Made by a program: the position numbers and the translations under genes
Assembly: GCA_035626675.1 (NCBI GenBank)
Contig: DASPNH010000202.1
Coordinates: forward strand, 34,819-98,818
Direction: 5' to 3'
DNA: 64,000 nucleotides
DNA from: DASPNH01 sp035626675
Lineage (GTDB): Bacteria; Desulfobacterota; Binatia; UBA1149; CAITLU01
Notes under the pieces: generated by a model
What the model was told of the DNA's origin: nothing
Database searches by the model: none
What the model saw: the letters and a program-made list of their open reading frames with translations, nothing else
Part shown: positions 1-8,529 of the stretch, one piece after another
Position numbering within the stretch: the first letter of the stretch is position 1
How the letters are laid out: each line of letters starts with the position of its first letter

Positions 1-346
1 AATAGGAGCTGTATGCCGAGGTGGCGATCGCGACCGCACGACCGATGCCGTCGCGCGCCATTTTCCGGACTGTATCTTCGAGAAACGGCGGCGCGTTGCG
101 ATTGCCCCAGTAGACGGGCAGCGCGATGCCGCGCGCCTCGAGCTCGGCCTGCAGCGCCGCGATCAGCTTGCGACACTCCTCGTTGATGGGGCTGACGCCG
201 CCGAACAGCATGTAGTGGGCGGCGACCTGCTCCAGGCGCTGGCGCGGAACGCCGCGCCCAGCCGTGACGCGCTCCAGAAACGGCATGACTTCGTCCGGGC
301 CCTCGGGACCGCCGAAGGACAGCAGCAGGACGGCGTCGAAAGTCAT
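1..346 (-). CDS. hemH: Ferrochelatase, N-terminal part (runs off the left edge)
   Basis: Ferrochelatase inserts ferrous iron into a porphyrin at the end of heme synthesis. Only the first 115 codons are in the window. They read VLLLSFGGPEGPDEVMPFL near the N-terminus, then FGGVSPINE and PVYWGNRNAPPFLED, which is the conserved opening of the HemH family; the catalytic His and Glu would lie beyond the edge. I place the start at the ATG ending at 346; an in-frame ATG at 365-367 would add seven residues (MGSGAAA). It is transcribed divergently from the oxidoreductase at 403, with about 40-60 bp between them. Family assignment is secure, but whether it uses protoporphyrin or coproporphyrin cannot be told from this part. 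Confidence 0.88.
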   Translation of the reverse strand, partial: MTFDAVLLLSFGGPEGPDEVMPFLERVTAGRGVPRQRLEQVAAHYMLFGGVSPINEECRKLIAALQAELEARGIALPVYWGNRNAPPFLEDTVRKMARDGIGRAVAIATSAYSSY

Positions 347-402
347 CGCGGCAGCACCCGATCCCATTGAACGAGCGCTGAGCGAAGCGCAAGCTGCCCC
401 GC

Positions 403-1425
403 ATGCGACAGGTCTGGATTCCCAAAGCCGGTCCGCCCGAGGTTCTCGAAGTGCGCGAAGCGCCCGATCCGCAGCCGAAGGCCGGCGAGATCCGCGTTCG
501 CGTCGAGGCCAGCGGAGTCAACTTCGCCGACATCATGGGCCGCCTCGGACTGTATCCCGATCTTCCGGCGATGCCGGTCGTGGTCGGCTACGAAGTCGGC
601 GGCCGCGTCGACGCGGTCGGTGCCGGTGTCGATGCGAGCTGGAACGGACGCGACGTCTTCGCGATGACGCGCTTCGGCGGCTATTCCGACGTCGTCTGTG
701 TTCCCGAGAACCAGGTGTTCGCGCGTCCGGGCGGCATGAGCGCCCAGCAAGGCGCCGCACTGCCCGTCAACTACTTCACGGCCTATCAGCTCGTCATCGT
801 CATGGGCGGCCTGCGCGCCGGCGAGACGATGCTCGTGCACTCGGCCGGAGGCGGCGTCGGCATCGCCGCCACCCAACTCGCCAAGCACATCGGGGCTACG
901 GTGATCGGCACGGCCTCGCGCTCCAAGCACGAGCAGCTTGCCGCCATCGGCGTCGATCATCTCATCGACTATCGCACCGAGGACTTCGAGAAGCGTGCGC
1001 GCCAGATCACGGGCGGGCGCGGGGTCGAGCTCATCCTGGATGCCGTCGGCGGCGACTCGTTCAAGAAGGGCTACCGCCTGCTGGCGCCGACCGGGCGCCT
1101 GGGCATGTTCGGCATGTCGGCCGCCGCAAGTGGCAAGGAGCGCAGCATCGTCCGTGCGCTCAGGACGGTGGCAAGCATGCCGTGGCTGCAGTTCAATCCT
1201 CCCTCGCTGCTCAACGCCAACAAGGGCGTCTTCGGCGTCAACCTGGGTCACATGTGGGGAGAGGTCGCACGCCTGCGAGGCTGGGGCGAGCATCTGCTGG
1301 AGCTGTGGAAGCAGGGCGTGGTCAGGCCACACGTCGACGAGACCTTCCCGTTCGCGCAGGCGGCGGCAGCGCATCACTACATCCAGGACCGCAAGAATCT
1401 CGGCAAGGTGCTGCTGGTTCCGTGA
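403..1425 (+). CDS. Zinc-independent medium-chain dehydrogenase (NADPH:quinone oxidoreductase / VAT1-like)
   Basis: The product has 340 residues, the normal length for the quinone oxidoreductase branch of the medium-chain dehydrogenases. The N-terminal GroES-like domain reads ...VEASGVNFADIMGRLGLYP, the usual substrate-site signature of this branch. The nucleotide-binding motif AGGGVG is at residues 148-153. The Cys-rich structural zinc loop of true alcohol dehydrogenases is absent, so a zinc-free NADPH-dependent quinone or enone reductase is expected. The end reads FPFAQAAAAHHYIQDRKNLGKVLL, also typical. The thiolase at 1472 follows after 46 bp on the same strand, so the two may be co-transcribed. 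The physiological substrate is unknown. Confidence 0.88.
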   Translation: MRQVWIPKAGPPEVLEVREAPDPQPKAGEIRVRVEASGVNFADIMGRLGLYPDLPAMPVVVGYEVGGRVDAVGAGVDASWNGRDVFAMTRFGGYSDVVCVPENQVFARPGGMSAQQGAALPVNYFTAYQLVIVMGGLRAGETMLVHSAGGGVGIAATQLAKHIGATVIGTASRSKHEQLAAIGVDHLIDYRTEDFEKRARQITGGRGVELILDAVGGDSFKKGYRLLAPTGRLGMFGMSAAASGKERSIVRALRTVASMPWLQFNPPSLLNANKGVFGVNLGHMWGEVARLRGWGEHLLELWKQGVVRPHVDETFPFAQAAAAHHYIQDRKNLGKVLLVP

Positions 1426-1471
1426 TCGCCAGCGTCTTGTGACCGAAGCGGTTCCGCGCGACATTGCGCGC

Positions 1472-2650
1472 ATGAACGATCCGGTCGTCATCACGGGTTA
1501 CGCGCGCACTCCGATGGGCGGTTTTCTCGGCGATCTCTCCGCACTGCCCGCCACTCGCCTCGGGTCGGCTGCCATCGCGGCCGCACTGGAAAGGGCCTCG
1601 CTGCCCGGCGATGCCGTCGAGGAAGTGCTGATGGGCTGCGTGCTGCCTGCTGGACTCGGGCAGGCACCGGCGCGGCAGGCCGCACTCGGCGCGGGAATTC
1701 CGGCCAGTGCCGGCTGCACCACCGTCAACAAGATGTGCGGCTCGGGCATGCAGGCGGCGATCCTGGCGCACGACATCCTGGCGGCCGGAAGCCGCGACGT
1801 CATCGTGGCCGGCGGCATGGAGAGCATGAGCAACGCGCCCTACCTGATGCCGAAGGCGCGCGCCGGCGCGCGCATGGGACATGCCGAGGTCAAGGACCAC
1901 ATGTTCCTCGACGGTCTCGAGGATGCCTACGAGCAGGGACGCCTGATGGGCAGCTTTGCCGAGGAGACGGCCAGGCACTTCGGTTTCACCCGCGAGCAGC
2001 AGGACGCCTTCGCCGTCGAGTCGCTGATGCGCGCGCGCCGCGCCGGCCAGGGGGACTTCGATGCCGAGATCGTGCCGGTGACCGTCAAGACGCGCGGCGG
2101 CGAGCAGAGCATCGCCATCGATGAGCAGCCGGCCAAGGCATCGCCCGAAAAGATCCCGACGCTGCGACCCGCTTTCGCCAAGGACGGCACGGTGACGGCC
2201 GCCAATTCGAGCTCGATCTCCGACGGCGCCGCCGCGCTCGTGCTGATGCGGCGCAGCCAGGCACAGGCGCGCGGCTGCCCGGTCAGCGGCGTGATTCGTG
2301 CGCATGCGTTTCATGCGCAGGCGCCTGCCTGGTTCACGACGGCTCCGGTCGGCGCGATCCGCAAGGCGCTGGCTCGCGCAGGCTGGAGCGCCGATCAGGT
2401 CGACCTGTTCGAGATCAACGAGGCCTTCGCCGTGGTGACGATGGCGGCCATGCGCGAGCTGTCGCTCGACCATGATCGCGTCAACGTCAGCGGCGGCGCA
2501 TGTGCGCTGGGTCATCCCATCGGCGCATCCGGCGCCCGCATCGTGGCGACGTTGCTGTCGGCCCTGGCGCGCCGCGGGCTGAAGCGGGGCGTGGCCGCGC
2601 TGTGCATCGGCGGAGGCGAAGCCACCGCGCTGGCGGTGGAACGAGTCTGA
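1472..2650 (+). CDS. Acetyl-CoA acetyltransferase (thiolase)
   Basis: The 392-residue product condenses or cleaves acyl-CoA thioesters. All three catalytic elements are present: Cys89 in NKMCGSGMQ, His348 in CALGHPIGASGARI and Cys378 in CIGGGEATA. The spacing matches biosynthetic (acetoacetyl-CoA) thiolases exactly. I chose the ATG at 1472 because the protein then opens with VVITGYARTPMGGF, the standard thiolase start; a longer upstream reading in the same frame overlaps the preceding oxidoreductase and has no thiolase similarity. It lies 46 bp downstream of that oxidoreductase. Whether it serves beta-oxidation, ketone use or polyhydroxyalkanoate synthesis is not visible from the sequence. 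Confidence 0.93.
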   Translation: MNDPVVITGYARTPMGGFLGDLSALPATRLGSAAIAAALERASLPGDAVEEVLMGCVLPAGLGQAPARQAALGAGIPASAGCTTVNKMCGSGMQAAILAHDILAAGSRDVIVAGGMESMSNAPYLMPKARAGARMGHAEVKDHMFLDGLEDAYEQGRLMGSFAEETARHFGFTREQQDAFAVESLMRARRAGQGDFDAEIVPVTVKTRGGEQSIAIDEQPAKASPEKIPTLRPAFAKDGTVTAANSSSISDGAAALVLMRRSQAQARGCPVSGVIRAHAFHAQAPAWFTTAPVGAIRKALARAGWSADQVDLFEINEAFAVVTMAAMRELSLDHDRVNVSGGACALGHPIGASGARIVATLLSALARRGLKRGVAALCIGGGEATALAVERV

Positions 2651-2816
2651 GGCCGATATCGCTGCGCCGACGCGCCGCAATCACCGCGGCCGAAAGGTGC
2701 GCCGTTTCGTCGTGGCCAGCTGCGCCGCGGGCGAGCGATTTCGGATCCGCGGCTGCGGTGGAGCGTTCGACGTTGCCGGCTATACTCGCGCGAGCCTGTC
2801 TTCCCGGAGGTACCCG

Positions 2817-3410
<594 letters not shown>

Positions 3411-3419
3411 TTTCGGAAT

Positions 3420-3474
3420 GGGGTCAGGTACTGAAAATCAGGGTGATGCACCCTGATTTTCAGTACCTGACCCC
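3420..3474. repeat. REP-like hairpin, copy 1 (55 bp)
   Basis: Perfect inverted repeat with 26-bp arms (3420-3445 and 3449-3474) around the loop ATG. The arms begin GGGGTCAGGTACTGAAA. It lies between the convergent genes sodC and the amidohydrolase, and contains the latter's stop codon (3438-3440). The same outer arm sequence occurs at 31348 and 52323 with different inner sequences. Confidence 0.9.
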
Positions 3475-4886
3475 TTCTTGTCTGACCCCTGCTTCTTTCG
3501 AAGCAGCGGGCGGCCCGCGAGGATGACCTCGCGAATCTTCTCGGTGTCCTCGATTCGTGCGGTGGGATCGCCGTCGACCAGGACGAGGTCGGCGCGTTTG
3601 CCGGCATCGATCTCGCCGAAGTTGGCATCGCGGCCGGAGAGGAAGCGGGCGTTGTCGTAGGTCGCGGCGCGCAGCGCCTGGCCCGGCGACATGCCGGCCT
3701 CGACCAGCTTTCTCATCTCCAGATGCAGGCCTGCGCCGGGAATGTTTCCCGGATTGGCCGCGTCGCTGCCCGCAAGCACCGGCACACCCGCTGCCATCAG
3801 CTTGCCGACGTTGCGCCGTCGTATCTCCCACGCATCCGATGCCGCCTTCATGAACACCTTGGCTTCCGGTCTGGCCGGCGTCGCCAGCAGCAGCTCCACG
3901 AGCTCGTCCGATGCGACCTCGCGCTCGATGGGAAGGAAGTCTTCGATCTTCGTGCGCGGACGTCCGCCCAGATCCCATCCGGCGATGGTGGCCACGACCG
4001 GCGTCGGCTCGTGCGCCAGTGCCGCGACGGTTTCCTCGCTGAGCTCGTCGCGCCACGGCGAATGCGCCAGTGCGTCCGCACCGGCGCGCACCGCTGCCAG
4101 AGCTTCGGCCGAATCGCCGATGTGGACGATGGAGCGGATGCCGGAGGCGTGCCCGGCCTCGATGATGCCGGCAAGCGCCTCCTGCGAAAGGTTGGGAACG
4201 TCCCCGGCAGCGCCCACGTCGATGGTGATCTTGAGGATGTCGGGGCGATGCTCGAGCAGCTCGGCCACGGCCTCATGGGCATCCTGCGCACCGGCGATTT
4301 CGCGCGTCGCGCGCGGCAGCACGTACCAGCGCAGATACCACGGCAGCCACTCTCGCAGCACTTCGGCCGGATGACCGCCGTGCGCCGTAAAAACCGGACC
4401 GGCCGCGAACACGCGCGGGCCGAGCCGCTCGCCGCGTGCGATCTCGTCGCGCTGCTCGAAAATGGCCGGTGCGAGGCTGCCCAGATCCAGCACGGTGGTG
4501 ACGCCTGCGTAGAGAAAGGCCGCCAGGTTGGCGTCCAGGTCGGGCAGCGAGCCGGTCGCGCCGGGCGGATTCGACGACGAGCCGGTGTGGGTATGGGTGT
4601 CGACGAGGCCCGGCAGCAGAGTGCCGCCGCCGCCGTCCAGCTCGGGGGCGCCGCCCGAGTCCAGCCCGCATTCGCTTATCTTCTCGATGCGACCCTCGCG
4701 CACGAGCACGTCCATCATGCCGTCGCTCAGACGCGCGCGCGGTGCATCGAAGACGCGAACGTTGCGGATCACGAGCGAGCCGGAGTGATCCTCTGGTAGC
4801 GATACCAGGCGCTCGCCGCCTCGGCCGCAGCCGGCGACCAGCAGCACGAAGGCGGGTGCGAGAATGCGTAGGAGGGCAGATGCCAT
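3438..4886 (-). CDS. Exported lipoprotein amidohydrolase (imidazolonepropionase-like)
   Basis: The 482-residue protein belongs to the metal-dependent amidohydrolase superfamily, close to Xaa-Pro dipeptidase/imidazolonepropionase-like members. It opens with a lipoprotein signal (MASALLRILAPAFVLLVAGC), so it should sit on an outer or inner membrane facing the periplasm. The barrel has HTHTG (metal HxH), a Lys in DILKITIDVG that could be carboxylated, His residues in SIVHIGD and ALAHSPW, and the metal Asp in AGSDAANPG. Substrate is unknown. Its last dozen residues and stop codon are encoded by the REP-like hairpin at 3420-3474. It diverges from the efflux operon that starts at 5136. Confidence 0.85.
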   Translation of the reverse strand: MASALLRILAPAFVLLVAGCGRGGERLVSLPEDHSGSLVIRNVRVFDAPRARLSDGMMDVLVREGRIEKISECGLDSGGAPELDGGGGTLLPGLVDTHTHTGSSSNPPGATGSLPDLDANLAAFLYAGVTTVLDLGSLAPAIFEQRDEIARGERLGPRVFAAGPVFTAHGGHPAEVLREWLPWYLRWYVLPRATREIAGAQDAHEAVAELLEHRPDILKITIDVGAAGDVPNLSQEALAGIIEAGHASGIRSIVHIGDSAEALAAVRAGADALAHSPWRDELSEETVAALAHEPTPVVATIAGWDLGGRPRTKIEDFLPIEREVASDELVELLLATPARPEAKVFMKAASDAWEIRRRNVGKLMAAGVPVLAGSDAANPGNIPGAGLHLEMRKLVEAGMSPGQALRAATYDNARFLSGRDANFGEIDAGKRADLVLVDGDPTARIEDTEKIREVILAGRPLLRKKQGSDKKGSGTENQGASP

Positions 4887-4933
4887 GACGGCAACTAGCA
4901 TCGCGGCCGCCGCCAATCCAGGCATCGCGGCCC

Positions 4934-5080
4934 GCGCGGACTCGTGTCGTGCCGGCGCGGCCACGTCTGGTGCGGACGCGGCCTCGTCCCGTGCGGACAC
5001 GGCCTCGTCCCGTGCGGACACGGCCTCGTCTCGTGCTGGCGCGGACTCGTCTCGTGCCGGCGCGGACTCGTGTCGTGCGA
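4934..5080. repeat. Tandem repeat, seven imperfect 21-bp units
   Basis: Seven back-to-back 21-bp units start at 4934, 4955, 4976, 4997, 5018, 5039 and 5060, with a consensus close to GCGCGGACTCGTCTCGTGCCG. They fill the intergenic gap between the divergent amidohydrolase and the membrane-fusion gene. Because 21 is a multiple of three, several frames stay open through the array and produce spurious N-terminal extensions on both strands. Confidence 0.85.
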
Positions 5081-5135
5081 GGGCAACCCGACGCCGCAAC
5101 TTCCTGTTTTCCACCGGCTGCGATTGAATCCACCG

Positions 5136-6422
5136 ATGCCCTCCGAGCAGGACCAGCCCCGCGGCGGCGACGTCGAGGAGCTTCTGGCGGCCGAGGACGC
5201 GATCGCCGAAGCGCGCCGCCGCCGCATCGTCATCGCCGCCGGTGCGCTGGCGCTGGGAGCGGCGGTGTGGTGGGCGATGAGCTCCGACGACGACGACCAG
5301 CGCATCCGCTACGCGACCGAGCCGGTCATGCGTGGCAACCTCGTGGTCACGGTCAGCGCCACCGGCGCGCTTCAGCCGACCAATCAGGTCGAGATCGGCA
5401 GCGAGCTCTCGGGAATCGTCGACACCGTCGCGGTCGACCACAACGATCGCGTCAACAAGGGCCAGGTACTGGCGCGGCTGGACCTTTCCCGGCTCAACGC
5501 CGAAGCCCTGCAGTCGCAGGCCGAGCTCGACGTGGCCAGGGCCGGCCTTCAGGAACGCCGCGCCACCTTGGCGGAAGCCGAAGCGTCGCTGGCCCGCCTG
5601 ATCCAGGTCCGCAAGGCCAGCGGAGGCCGCGTTCCCTCCAGGCAGGAAATGGACAACGCCGAGGCGGCCGTCGCGCGCGGCCGCGCTGCCATCGCCAACT
5701 CGCAGGCGCAGATCGAGCTGGCACAGGCCAAGGTCGACTTCGCCAACACCAACCTTGCCAAGGCCGAGATCCGATCGCCGATCGACGGCGTGGTGCTGAG
5801 CCGCGCCGTCGAGCCGGGCCAGACCATCGCGGCATCGTTCCAGGCACCCAAGCTGTTCACGCTGGCCGAGAGCCTCGAGCAGATGGAGCTGGAGGTCGAC
5901 GTCGACGAGGCCGACGTTGGTCAGGTTCGCGAAGGACAGAACGCGACGTTCACCGTCGACGCCTACCCCGACCGGCATTTCCCCGCGCGCATCACGCAGC
6001 TTCGCTACGCGTCCGAGACCGTCAACAACGTGGTCAGCTACAAGGCCGTACTCGAAGTCGACAACGACGATCTGGCGCTGCGACCCGGCATGACGGCAAC
6101 CGCCGAGATCGTCGTCGCCACCGTCGACGACGCGGTGCTGGCTCCCAACGCGGCGCTGCGTTTCGTGCCGCCGCGCACGCGCGAGGACGATCGCAGCCTG
6201 CTGCAGAAGATCATCCCGTTCAGCCGCCGGCGCGGCGGCCCGCAAAAGAGCGAGGAGCCCGCGGGCAGGGAACGCACGGTCTACCGGCTCGAAGGCGGCG
6301 AGCCGGCGCCGGTCAAGATCACCATCGGCCTGACCGACGGCCGCCACACGCAGGTCGTCGAAGGCGAGGTGCGCGCCGACGAGAATCTGATCGTCGACGC
6401 CACGATGCCGAAGGAACAGTGA
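5136..6422 (+). CDS. Periplasmic adaptor (membrane fusion) subunit of a MacAB-like efflux pump
   Basis: The 428-residue HlyD/MacA-family protein links an inner-membrane ABC transporter to an outer-membrane channel. A cytoplasmic N-terminus is followed by one membrane segment (about residues 30-48). Then come a lipoyl-like half-motif (LVVTVSATGALQPTNQVEIG), a coiled-coil hairpin (about 115-205), the second lipoyl half (EIRSPIDGVVLSRAVEPGQ) and a beta-barrel domain. I chose the ATG at 5136 because everything upstream in frame is the 21-bp tandem repeat. The stop overlaps the GTG start of the ATPase gene (GTGA), so the two are translationally coupled. The transported substrate is unknown. Confidence 0.88.
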   Translation: MPSEQDQPRGGDVEELLAAEDAIAEARRRRIVIAAGALALGAAVWWAMSSDDDDQRIRYATEPVMRGNLVVTVSATGALQPTNQVEIGSELSGIVDTVAVDHNDRVNKGQVLARLDLSRLNAEALQSQAELDVARAGLQERRATLAEAEASLARLIQVRKASGGRVPSRQEMDNAEAAVARGRAAIANSQAQIELAQAKVDFANTNLAKAEIRSPIDGVVLSRAVEPGQTIAASFQAPKLFTLAESLEQMELEVDVDEADVGQVREGQNATFTVDAYPDRHFPARITQLRYASETVNNVVSYKAVLEVDNDDLALRPGMTATAEIVVATVDDAVLAPNAALRFVPPRTREDDRSLLQKIIPFSRRRGGPQKSEEPAGRERTVYRLEGGEPAPVKITIGLTDGRHTQVVEGEVRADENLIVDATMPKEQ

Positions 6423-7210
6423 GCGGCGCGGCGGCAGACGGCGGCGTGCGCGGTGCGGGCACCCGCGGAGTCGGGCAGCGCGATGTCGACGATGCTGCGC
6501 GGCAGGCGACCGGTCGCGGCGACGGCCCGCTGATCCAGCTGCGCGCGGTGCGCAAGGTCTACGGCAGCGGCCAGGCGGCGATGCATGCACTGCGCGGCGT
6601 CGACCTCGACATCCATCGCGGCGAGTTCGTGGCGGTGATGGGGCCGAGCGGCTCGGGCAAATCGACCTGCATGAACATCGTCGGCTGTCTGGATACCCCG
6701 AGCGGCGGCAGCTATCGCTTCCGCGGCGTCGAGGTCACCACGCTGACGCGGCGCCAGCGCGCACTGCTGCGCCGCTTCTGGCTCGGCTTCGTGTTCCAGG
6801 GGTTCAACCTGCTGCCGCGCACGACGGCGGTCGAGAACGTCGAGCTGCCGCTGATGTACCGCGGCACGCGGCCGCGCGAGCGGCGCGCCGCTGCGCTGGC
6901 GGCGCTGGCCGAAGTGGGGCTGACCGGCTGGGAGACGCACACTCCGGGCGAGCTGTCGGGCGGACAGCAGCAGCGCGTGGCGATCGCGCGCGCCATCGTC
7001 ACCAAGCCTTCCCTGCTGCTTGCCGACGAGCCCACGGGCAATCTCGACTCGGCCCGCAGCGTCGAGATCATGGAGCTGCTCGGCCGCTTCAATCGCGATG
7101 CGGGAATCACCGTGGTCATGGTCACGCACGAGCCGGACATGGCACGGTACGCGCGCCGTATCGTGCACTTCACCGACGGCCTGGTTTCCTCGGACGAGGC
7201 CCGCCACTGA
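6419..7210 (+). CDS. ABC transporter ATP-binding protein, MacB/LolD-type
   Basis: This 263-residue ATPase powers the efflux or lipoprotein-type exporter encoded with its neighbours. Walker A is GPSGSGKST at residues 75-83; FQGFNLLPR forms the Q loop, LSGGQQQR is the ABC signature, LLLADEPTGNLD is Walker B and VTHEPDMARYA carries the switch His. The start is a GTG overlapping the adaptor gene's stop. The first 35 or so residues are low-complexity and are not part of the usual domain, so a later start cannot be excluded. Its stop overlaps the next gene's ATG (ATGA). In E. coli MacB the ATPase and permease are fused; here they are separate genes. Confidence 0.93.
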   Translation: MSGAAADGGVRGAGTRGVGQRDVDDAARQATGRGDGPLIQLRAVRKVYGSGQAAMHALRGVDLDIHRGEFVAVMGPSGSGKSTCMNIVGCLDTPSGGSYRFRGVEVTTLTRRQRALLRRFWLGFVFQGFNLLPRTTAVENVELPLMYRGTRPRERRAAALAALAEVGLTGWETHTPGELSGGQQQRVAIARAIVTKPSLLLADEPTGNLDSARSVEIMELLGRFNRDAGITVVMVTHEPDMARYARRIVHFTDGLVSSDEARH

Positions 7211-8418
7211 TGTGGTGGGACACGCTCCTGCTGGCGCTGCGTCAGATCCGCCGCAACGCGCTGCGCTCGTTCCTGACCGTGCTCGGCATCGTCATCGGGG
7301 TTGCCGCCGTCATCACGATGGTGACGGTGGGCGGCGGCGCCACCGCCAAGATCAGCGCCGACATCTCCAGCCTGGGCAGCAACATCCTGTACGTCTCGCC
7401 GGGGCAGGGACGCGGGCCGGGACGCGGCTCGTCCAATTCCAGGCCGTTCACCGAGCGTGACGTCGAGGCGCTGGCCGAACAGATCGGCTCGCTGGCCGCG
7501 GTCGCCCCGACTTCCAGCAGCGCAGCGGTGGTCGTGTATGGCAACGCCAACCGCAACACGACCATCGTCGGCACCACCAACGACTACTTCGTCGCGCGCG
7601 CTTGGCCGCTGGCATCGGGCCGCCTGTTCAACGAAGCCGAGCTGCGCTCGGGCAAGGCGGTCTGCGTGATCGGGCAGACCGTGCGACAGGAGCTGTTCGG
7701 CGGCATCGATCCGGTAGGCGAGCTGATCCGGGCCGGCAAGGTCACGTGCCAGGTGATCGGCTTGCTGATCGCCAAGGGCCAGTCCGGCATGGGCAGCGAT
7801 CAGGACGACACCGTCATCATGCCGCTGCACACGCTGCAGCGCCGGCTGACCGGCAACCAGGATGTCTCCTCGATGCTGGTCTCGGTCAGTGACGAGAGCT
7901 CCACCGACAAGGCGGCGCGCGACATCCGCATGCTGATGCGCGAGCGGCGCCATCTTTCGGCCGGCGACGAGGACGACTTCAGCGTCTTCGACATGAAGGA
8001 GATCGCGGCCACGCTGACCGGCACGACGCGGGTGTTGACCACGCTGCTCGGCGCGGTGGCCGCCGTCAGCCTGCTGGTGGGCGGCATCGGCATCATGAAC
8101 ATCATGCTGGTGTCGGTCACCGAGCGCACGCGCGAGATCGGCACGCGCCTGGCCGTCGGCGCGCTCGAAGGCGAGGTGCTGCTGCAGTTCCTGGTCGAAG
8201 CCGTCGTACTTTCGCTGATCGGCGGCTTGATCGGAATTGCCCTTGCCATCGGCGCTGCCGTCGCGATCACGCGCGGGATGGAGATCCCCTTCCTGCTCGA
8301 CCCGGGCATCGTGGCGCTGGCGTTCCTGTTCTCGGGCGCCATCGGCGTGATCTTCGGATTCTTTCCGGCCCGCCGTGCGGCGCGGCTCGATCCCATCGAG
8401 GCGCTGCGACATGAGTAG
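7210..8418 (+). CDS. ABC transporter permease, MacB/FtsX family
   Basis: The 402-residue permease has the MacB arrangement. An N-terminal membrane segment (about 20-42) follows the opening LLALRQIRRNALRSFLTVLG. A large periplasmic domain spans about 45-270, and three C-terminal membrane segments end in PARRAARLDPIEALRHE, the standard tail of the family. It starts at ATG 7210, sharing ATGA with the ATPase stop. Together with the adaptor upstream and the outer-membrane channel downstream it makes a complete tripartite exporter, probably for a hydrophobic compound or peptide. Confidence 0.92.
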   Translation: MWWDTLLLALRQIRRNALRSFLTVLGIVIGVAAVITMVTVGGGATAKISADISSLGSNILYVSPGQGRGPGRGSSNSRPFTERDVEALAEQIGSLAAVAPTSSSAAVVVYGNANRNTTIVGTTNDYFVARAWPLASGRLFNEAELRSGKAVCVIGQTVRQELFGGIDPVGELIRAGKVTCQVIGLLIAKGQSGMGSDQDDTVIMPLHTLQRRLTGNQDVSSMLVSVSDESSTDKAARDIRMLMRERRHLSAGDEDDFSVFDMKEIAATLTGTTRVLTTLLGAVAAVSLLVGGIGIMNIMLVSVTERTREIGTRLAVGALEGEVLLQFLVEAVVLSLIGGLIGIALAIGAAVAITRGMEIPFLLDPGIVALAFLFSGAIGVIFGFFPARRAARLDPIEALRHE

Positions 8419-8529
8419 CGGCGTACCTGACCCGCTGTGTGCGACGCGCGCGATATGCAGCATGAGTAGCCGCTTCGTACCCCACGCAACTGCGAGTGCG
8501 GCGGCGGCGATCCATCGGAGCGCCGCCGC

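Noticed and set aside
4887..6590. N-terminal extension of the minus-strand amidohydrolase by over 560 residues
   Set aside because: The extension is antisense to the adaptor gene and runs through the 21-bp repeats; the lipoprotein signal at 4886 marks the true start.
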